Source of the DNA: Leptoclinus maculatus
Taxonomy: Eukaryota > Chordata > Actinopteri > Perciformes > Stichaeidae
Length of the DNA stretch: 64,000 nucleotides
Direction: 5' to 3'
NCBI GenBank assembly: GCA_032191485.1
Contig: JAVDOI010000010.1
Span: forward strand, 23,050,277-23,114,276
Part shown: positions 60,617 to 64,000 of the stretch, piece by piece
How positions within the stretch are numbered: the stretch's first letter is position 1
How the letters are laid out: the number at the start of each line of letters is the position of its first letter
Notes under the pieces: model-generated
The model's input: only the letters and a program-made list of their open reading frames with translations
The model's database searches: none
Told to the model about the DNA's origin: nothing
Position numbers and translations under genes: made by a program

Positions 60617-60658
60617 CATCATATCTCATGCATCTGTACCGATGCATGAGATATGATG
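60617..60658. repeat. perfect inverted repeat, 18-bp arms with 6-nt loop
   Basis: The left arm 60617-60634 (CATCATATCTCATGCATC) is exactly complementary to 60641-60658. The loop is TGTACC. The stem is AT-biased, unlike the hairpin at 52518. Confidence 0.95.
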
Positions 60659-62570
60659 CTCAGCAGCAGAACACGTGTAGTGTGTGATGACAGATGAAGG
60701 TTCAGAGTCCTGTGGATGTGTGGCCTGTTAGCCAAAGGCACTATCCAGCCCAGTGTGGCTTCCCTTGTCATGTCAGTGTAGTGACTCAGTGTTTATGTGC
60801 GTGCATACGAGCGAGTCTGTATGTGTGCTTGCGTTCGTGCATTTGTGCACACGTCAGGTTGCAAACATCATTTCTGTGGCCATGCATCGATGAGTGTCTG
60901 CTTTCAGGACCATGTCACACGGCTGGGCTGCCAAGAGGAAGTCCACATCAGACCAATCGCCTCTGATCAGCTCACTGATCCATACACACAGACACGTGTT
61001 CGTACTTCGGAAACCGCTTTGACATTCCACGCTAACCTTAACCATTCCAGCCCCACGCCTAACCCACTTGTTATCCACAAAGAATCCCTGTTTATTTCAA
61101 CTTCCGTTGTATTTCTGTGTTTCATCTCTATCAGTGATGAAAACATTGTACTTGCAGCTCAGTATTACCAGGTTTCAGAACCAAAAGCAGGACTCAAGAG
61201 ACCTGGCAAGGACGGATCAGACAAAGAGGCATTAGACAGTCACAGATGATGGAACGCTCAGTTCATTGGGCTGCTATATAAACTGCCAGCATATATATAC
61301 TGCAAGGTGTGCAGTAGGGTGGAGGAGATCAGGTGACGGGTAGGAATGCTGGCAGGGCAGGGTCTGACATGACAGGAGAGTTGGTATATGGCAATAGAGC
61401 AGATAGGACATGTGGAACTAGAATCAGGTTGACGTTGTAACAGGTCGTCGAACCCTATGCATTGGTAAGTATTACAAAAATATCATCAAGCATTGATATT
61501 TAAACATTAACCTCTGTAAATCTGGTGATTCTGGCTAAAATCATTTCATCCCTGTCCAGTCACAGCTCCGTGGTGGTTTTTGTACTAAGTTGGTGAAACT
61601 TGTAAACGTAGTTGGCTAAGTTTTTGTAAATTGTGCCATTTTTTAACTCAAGTAATCTCTGCAAACATATTCTGCATTCATATGCAGAATATGGCGACAA
61701 CGGGACAAGATTTTGGTATCGGAAGCGTTCTTTAAAATTAGCTTGTAAACTGCAACTGTATCTGCCGGCTACACCGGAACCCCAGAAATAAGGCCCCTGG
61801 TCCCCAGAGGCTCATCGGCTCCGTACGGAGAACCGATGGGTTCCGAGGTTGGAACTCAAGAAAAGCTGGCAAAACTGGCCTCTGGTGTGTTCTGTTATCT
61901 CTTCACCTCAAGGAGCCTCCTTTCTTTATCTTTCTATCTGTGACACATTTGCTCTATAAAAAAGCTTAAAGGAACAAACTCTTCAACAAATGAATCTGGT
62001 AAACGAAACACGGAGCACTGAGCTCAAAGCCAAAACACATAACTGCTGCATGTCATCAGATTATAGTCCAGGCATTTTACATAACAATGTGGGTCAACTT
62101 CACACGGATTGCAACAAAAACAAACTGGATTTTGTGTCCTCAGTATGTTCTGAAAGAGAGAAATATAATGTTAGTATTGTATGAAGTGAAAGTCTGGAAA
62201 ATCGCATGAATATCATCCAACCAAAACGCCTTTTCAGCAATATTTAAAAGCCTATATTGTTGTACATATTAGATGTGACCCAATCTAATCAACTTAATCA
62301 ACTCAGATCTGGTCTTATTCAACCCAGATCTCATTCTATTCATGACAATTACAGAGTACTCCAAATCTAATTTATTTAGAATACATGTAGCATATATATA
62401 TATACGGCCCAACTGTGATTAAAACCCTTTAGGGGAGCGATACATGTAAAATAGCTTTCGTTGCAATCTGTATGAGATCAAGTTACATGATGACTATATA
62501 TCTTTGATTTGATGTAAAACTGTGCTGTTCTTCAGCTGCTGGTAGCAATTGTGGACCGTAAAGTGCTGTG

Positions 62571-62650
62571 AATGGGTGAATGTTAAAGCGCTTTGAGTGG
62601 TCTGAAGACTAGAAAAGCACTATACAAGTACAAGTCCATTCACCATTCAC
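62571..62650 (+). repeat. SINE 3' end, headless
   Basis: AATGGGTGAATGTTAAAGCG, CTTTGAGTGGTCTGAAGACT and AAAGCACTATACAAGTACAA are the conserved tail of the SINE family; the tRNA-like head is missing. Confidence 0.75.
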
Positions 62651-63551
62651 CATATGCACCATATCATAATCATGAATCCCTTAAGTTGTTATTCAATGAA
62701 ACACTCTGCTTCAATCCATAATTGTTGGTGTTTAGCCTTTCAAAAACAACATTTCCACTGCAGAACACCTCTCACTGCTACAATTTACTGAAACCTTTAA
62801 CTAAATAGCAATGCATAGCTTTTAAAGGGAGATTGGTTTAATTAATGTTCTGGCCAAAACACACCTATGATTAATTTAGAGACTAAATACAACCCTCTGC
62901 TCCTTGTGCCTTACTGTGCTCCTTGCGCCCAGATTATGTAATTCAAACAAAAGTGGAGTTGGACACGCCCTAAATGCACTCGGTCCATGCACTTTAGATT
63001 GTGTAGATAGAGCCCTTAGAGTCGATCGCTTGGGACTAATCTATGTCATGACTTTTAAATTAAAGAAGGAATGTGTCCTACTTTCGGTATAGGATTTTAA
63101 CTATCAGAAACCCTCTGTACCTCCTCTTATGGATCCTAAGATATCTGGGGCCCAATATGTTTCTGTTGTGGTACATCTGTGGAAAGCATACTTTTTGCTA
63201 CAAAAATGTACTCCTCCTTTAAGCATACACAAACAGATAACAGCTGTGGCTGGTTCAATGAAAGATCATCAATTTACTTTCTGCAAAGTCATTGACAATA
63301 GAAGCCTCCTTCTGTAGCCAGTACAACACCAGTATGGCTAAACCAGCTCCCTCCAGCCAAAGCAGTGCCAGCATTGAAACCCAGTGTCCCAGTTAACTGC
63401 TACTTAAGTGCTGACGTAGTTTAGCTGGTTAAGACATTTTTTATTTTTACATTAGTGTTTTATTTCCTCAGTGGTGGACTCATATTAGCACTCTTATTTC
63501 CTGTTTAGTATGCAACTTTTTAATAATCTTTTAAAAGCGGTCCCTTTCATG

Positions 63552-64000
63552 CAGTGGCGGGCCGTCAGGGCCTGCAAAGCCTTCTCTGCTGGCCTAAACA
63601 GAATCACAAAAAAAATTGTGATTCTGTCAAAAATATTTTCCCCATTATCTTATTTTCTCATTGCACAGCTACTGTCTTCCTCAGTTGCTCTGCTTCCAGT
63701 GCAGCTTGTTTTAAGTAGAGCTTTTATCCAATCAGATTTCACCTCTGTGTCTCTAGGTAGAAGAGAGGCCCGAGGCCTGCAGACTCACAAGTGAATCCAT
63801 GTGCAGTTTAAGTGAATGGGGACGATATTGTTGATTGTCATAGTGTTCAACCAATCAGATCTTTAGTTTGACATGTTGGGCGTATTCTTTGACGTGTCAG
63901 AGCCCGCTACCCCCATACTAGCCGGCCCACAGCTACATCACTATTAGTGCAGCGATTGGTCAGTGGGCGAGCGCGTGACTATCGTGAAACGAAACTGCAG
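63552..64000 (+). mobile_element. hAT-like element, runs off the window
   Basis: It begins CAGTGGCGGGCCGTCAGGGC, a hAT-type terminal sequence. A perfect inverted repeat CAGAATCACAA / TTGTGATTCTG (63599-63626) lies just inside the end. No transposase frame is present. The right end is not certain; GCCGGCCCACAG near 63922 is a candidate but it is not clearly complementary, so the element may extend beyond 64000. Confidence 0.45.

Overview
This is a eukaryotic, almost certainly teleost fish (probably percomorph) window. It is dominated by transposable elements, simple repeats and long introns. There is no operon structure, almost every open frame over 60 codons is antisense or repeat noise, and the dispersed repeats are fish-type: tRNA-derived SINEs, a Tx1-like LINE, pogo and hAT MITEs, and an Arg-primed endogenous retrovirus with a fish-type Env fragment. 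Only one host gene is supported. It lies on the + strand and is represented by two coding exons of a sickle tail (KIAA1217/SKT)-SRCIN1 family protein: exon 1 at 25817-26078, with a uORF-rich leader before it, and exon 2 at 48087-48409. The splice phases agree (phase 1 across a 22 kb intron) and exon 2 ends in the family's conserved N-terminal block. The rest of the gene lies beyond the right edge.

Layout. 1-1783: old repeats and one SINE. 1784-11230: two internally deleted copies of one endogenous retrovirus in tandem on the minus strand (LTR, internal, LTR, internal, LTR; the middle LTR is shared). Each copy has a polypurine tract, a tRNA-Arg-like primer binding site and an env transmembrane fragment. 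The second env remnant is split by a 1.35 kb TTAA-class DNA transposon. 11781-11987: a perfect 11-bp minisatellite. 13084-13826: a pogo element keeping only its DNA-binding domain. 14874-16040: a hAT-like element and a SINE. 17733-25025: two head-to-tail Tx1/L1-clade LINEs on the minus strand, each bounded by (GA)n. One keeps a degenerate ORF1 and ORF2; the other has lost nearly all of ORF2 and is ORF1-only. The last (GA)n runs straight into the leader of the host gene.

26079-48086 (intron 1) holds SINE pieces, a (TG)73 tract, a possible solo LTR, a LINE 3' end containing a 42-copy 23-bp minisatellite, a complete 155-bp hAT MITE with an 8-bp target duplication, and a reverse transcriptase fragment. 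48410-64000 (start of intron 2) holds LINE scraps, a (GA)52 tract beside a possible alternative first exon, a perfect 26-bp-stem hairpin, a pogo-like element carrying a GC-rich unidentified reading frame, a 45-bp minisatellite in which several units carry a consensus 5' splice site, a second long hairpin and a hAT-like end.

No rRNA, functional tRNA or CRISPR array is seen. Element boundaries come from reading direct and inverted repeats by eye; family names are given only as far as motifs allow.
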